A DNA stretch of 64,000 nt, from positions 400,993 to 464,992 of the forward strand of contig NZ_FNGH01000001.1 of the NCBI RefSeq assembly GCF_900102875.1, given 5' to 3'. This DNA comes from Franzmannia pantelleriensis. Its GTDB lineage: Bacteria > Pseudomonadota > Gammaproteobacteria > Pseudomonadales > Halomonadaceae. Below are positions 62,719 to 64,000 of the stretch, piece after piece. Position 1 is the first letter of the stretch; every line of letters starts with the position of its first letter. The notes under the pieces are model-generated. The model ran no database searches, was not told where the DNA came from, and was given only the letters and a program-made list of their open reading frames with translations. A program made the translations under genes and the position numbers.

Positions 62719-63530
62719 CAGCGTGGGATCTCATGGGTCAGGGTAAAGGAGTCGGCATCCTGCCATGCCGGGAAGGCCTGGCGAAAGTCCTCCAGCGCCT
62801 GTCGCTCAATATGCGCCGTACGCAGGAACGCTCGATCACGCGGTTCATCGACCACTGCCTCACCCTTGTAATCCACCAGCATCGAGTCGCCGGCATAGGC
62901 CATGCCCTTGGCATCCTCACCGACGCGGTTCACGCCAACCACATAGCACAGGTTCTCGATCGCCCGCGCCTGCAGCAGGGTACGCCAAGGATGGCGACGG
63001 GGAGCCGGCCAGTTGGCCACGCACAGCAGCACATCGTATTCGAATCCCGCCTCGCCCGGCTGCTGTCGTAGCCAGACCGGGAAGCGCAGGTCATAGCAGA
63101 CGCTGAGCAGCAGTCGGAAACCGTTGAGTTCCACGACGACTCGCTGCTTACCCATGCCATAGCGCTCATGCTCGCCCGCCATGCGAAACAGGTGACACTT
63201 GTCATAGTGTTCCAGACCGCCATCGGGGCGCGCCCAGATCAGCCGATTGTAGTACTCACCGGCCTCGACTACCGCAACACTGCCGGTGATTACGCAGCCG
63301 CGACGCCTTGCCTGCTCGCTCAACCAGGCAACGCTAGGGCTCTCGGTCATCGGCTCGGCCATTTCCCGGGAGTTCATGGTGAAGCCGGTGGCGAACATCT
63401 CCGGCAGCACGATCAGGTCGGTATGTCGTGCATCCAGATCTCCAAGCAACGCTTCCAGCATGCTGCAGTTGGCCGAAGGGGATTCCCAGCGCAGATCGCA
63501 CTGCACCAGGGTGATTCGCAGGGTAGACAC
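62718..63530 (-). CDS. yafV: YafV-type nitrilase-family omega-amidase
   Basis: 270 residues starting at a GTG (63530) 6 bases after AGGAGG, a very strong ribosome site; an upstream ATG at 63560 is rejected. The nitrilase triad is Glu44 (LPEMFATGF), Lys111 (YDKCHLF) and Cys145 (SVCYDLRFP). The LPEMFATGF and KCHLFRM segments are those of omega-amidases, which hydrolyse 2-oxoglutaramate or 2-oxosuccinamate, toxic or wasteful by-products of transamination. It is divergent from rarD. Confidence 0.9.
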   Translation of the reverse strand: MSTLRITLVQCDLRWESPSANCSMLEALLGDLDARHTDLIVLPEMFATGFTMNSREMAEPMTESPSVAWLSEQARRRGCVITGSVAVVEAGEYYNRLIWARPDGGLEHYDKCHLFRMAGEHERYGMGKQRVVVELNGFRLLLSVCYDLRFPVWLRQQPGEAGFEYDVLLCVANWPAPRRHPWRTLLQARAIENLCYVVGVNRVGEDAKGMAYAGDSMLVDYKGEAVVDEPRDRAFLRTAHIERQALEDFRQAFPAWQDADSFTLTHEIPR

Positions 63531-63621
63531 TCGCCACCTCCTTTCAACCAGGCACGACACGTGATCGACCTGGGGTTTTATTGCGGCTGTGGTAGATTAG
63601 CACTTTGCTTTCGAGGTCATC

Positions 63622-64000
63622 ATGCCAACGACATCTCAGGCTCGTCACACGCCCATTAACGAGGCCACACAGGGCACCCTGTTCGGGCTGGGCGCCTACA
63701 TCATGTGGGGCTGTTTCCCGCTGTTCTTTGCCCTCTTTGACGGCGTACCGGCCTGGGAGATCCTGATTCATCGGATTATCTGGTCCTGCCTGTTCCTGCT
63801 CGGCCTGATCGCCATCCTCGGCCGCTTCACCCCGGTGCGCCTGGCGCTTGGTGAACCCCGCCGACTTGGGCGTGTACTCGGCTGTGCCCTGCTGATCGCG
63901 CTCAATTGGGGGATCTACATCTACGCCGTGGAGAGTCATCAGGTGCTCCAGGCCAGCCTAGGCTACTTTTTGACGCCGCTGGTCAACGTGGGGCTGGGAA
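63622..64000 (+). CDS. rarD: RarD/EamA-family permease (3' part outside window)
   Basis: The first 126 codons of a membrane transporter cut by the right edge. The frame starts MPTTSQARHTPINEATQGTL with GAGGT upstream (ATG 63622). LFGLGAYIMWGCFPLFF, WEILIHRIIWSCLFLLGLI and NWGIYIYAVESHQVLQASLGYF match the conserved N-terminal half of RarD (chloramphenicol-sensitive protein family), with helices 1-4 visible. Substrate unknown. Confidence 0.88.
   Translation, partial: MPTTSQARHTPINEATQGTLFGLGAYIMWGCFPLFFALFDGVPAWEILIHRIIWSCLFLLGLIAILGRFTPVRLALGEPRRLGRVLGCALLIALNWGIYIYAVESHQVLQASLGYFLTPLVNVGLG

Overview
The window is an ordinary, gene-dense stretch of a high-GC gammaproteobacterial chromosome. 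Gene content and order (thrS-infC-rpmI-rplT-pheS-pheT-ihfA; gloB-methyltransferase-rnhA-dnaQ; an aa3/caa3-type cytochrome oxidase cluster with ctaA and cyoE; RegB/RegA; YejABEF; NhaP2; AGCS) fit a halophilic or aerobic member of the Oceanospirillales, most likely Halomonadaceae. That placement is inference from content, not from a search. I saw no phage, insertion sequence, CRISPR array, rRNA or obvious horizontally acquired island.

Layout. 1-6.9 kb: a TatD-type nuclease fragment, prfC, the redox pair RegB/RegA, an orphan HybE-like protein, an inositol-monophosphatase-family enzyme, grxA and a short DUF1338-like protein. 6.9-11.4 kb: a pair of DnaA-box-like sites, then a tightly packed envelope/lipid set (acyltransferase, LysM lipoprotein with a degenerate LytM domain, GT4 glycosyltransferase, PAP2 phosphatase) and an AlkB-like oxygenase. 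11.4-18.9 kb: the glycine cleavage system in divergent arrangement, with a sodium:alanine/glycine symporter and gcvT on one strand, gcvH and gcvP on the other, then a LysR regulator. 19-22 kb: ppnN, a flavodoxin with a membrane protein, a DUF2788 protein and ihfA. 22-28.8 kb: translation operon. 29-30.5 kb: an OmpA-type lipoprotein and a DUF2489 protein. 30.6-38.8 kb: cytochrome c oxidase structural and assembly genes. 38.9-42.7 kb: small proteins, LrgAB, tRNA-Pro(GGG), tRNA-Ser(UGA) and a NhaP2-like antiporter. 42.9-50.7 kb: a THI5-like binding protein, an exonuclease/GIY-YIG fusion, YbfF, the queuosine-precursor transporter YhhQ, prpE, an ArsR regulator and sohB. 50.8-64 kb: an SCP2 protein, nudC-dnaQ-rnhA-methyltransferase facing gloB-mltD, the yejABEF peptide importer, rsuA, yafV and the start of rarD.

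How genes fit together. RegB keeps the features of the RegB redox kinase (GGxxNPF, phosphorylated His, and a Cys exactly 40 residues later), and the window carries a haem A/aa3 oxidase cluster of the kind such systems control elsewhere. Glycine import and cleavage share one 523-base regulatory region with the same 14-base motif at both ends in opposite orientation. infC appears to start at AUC, which fits IF3 self-control.

The most interesting element is non-coding: a preQ1-I-like riboswitch directly before yhhQ that would take the ribosome-binding site into its pseudoknot. I did not find a convincing wholly new multi-gene system. The best candidates for new biology are that riboswitch, the gcv motif pair, the orphan HybE-like protein beside RegBA, and the GT4/PAP2/acyltransferase envelope set.
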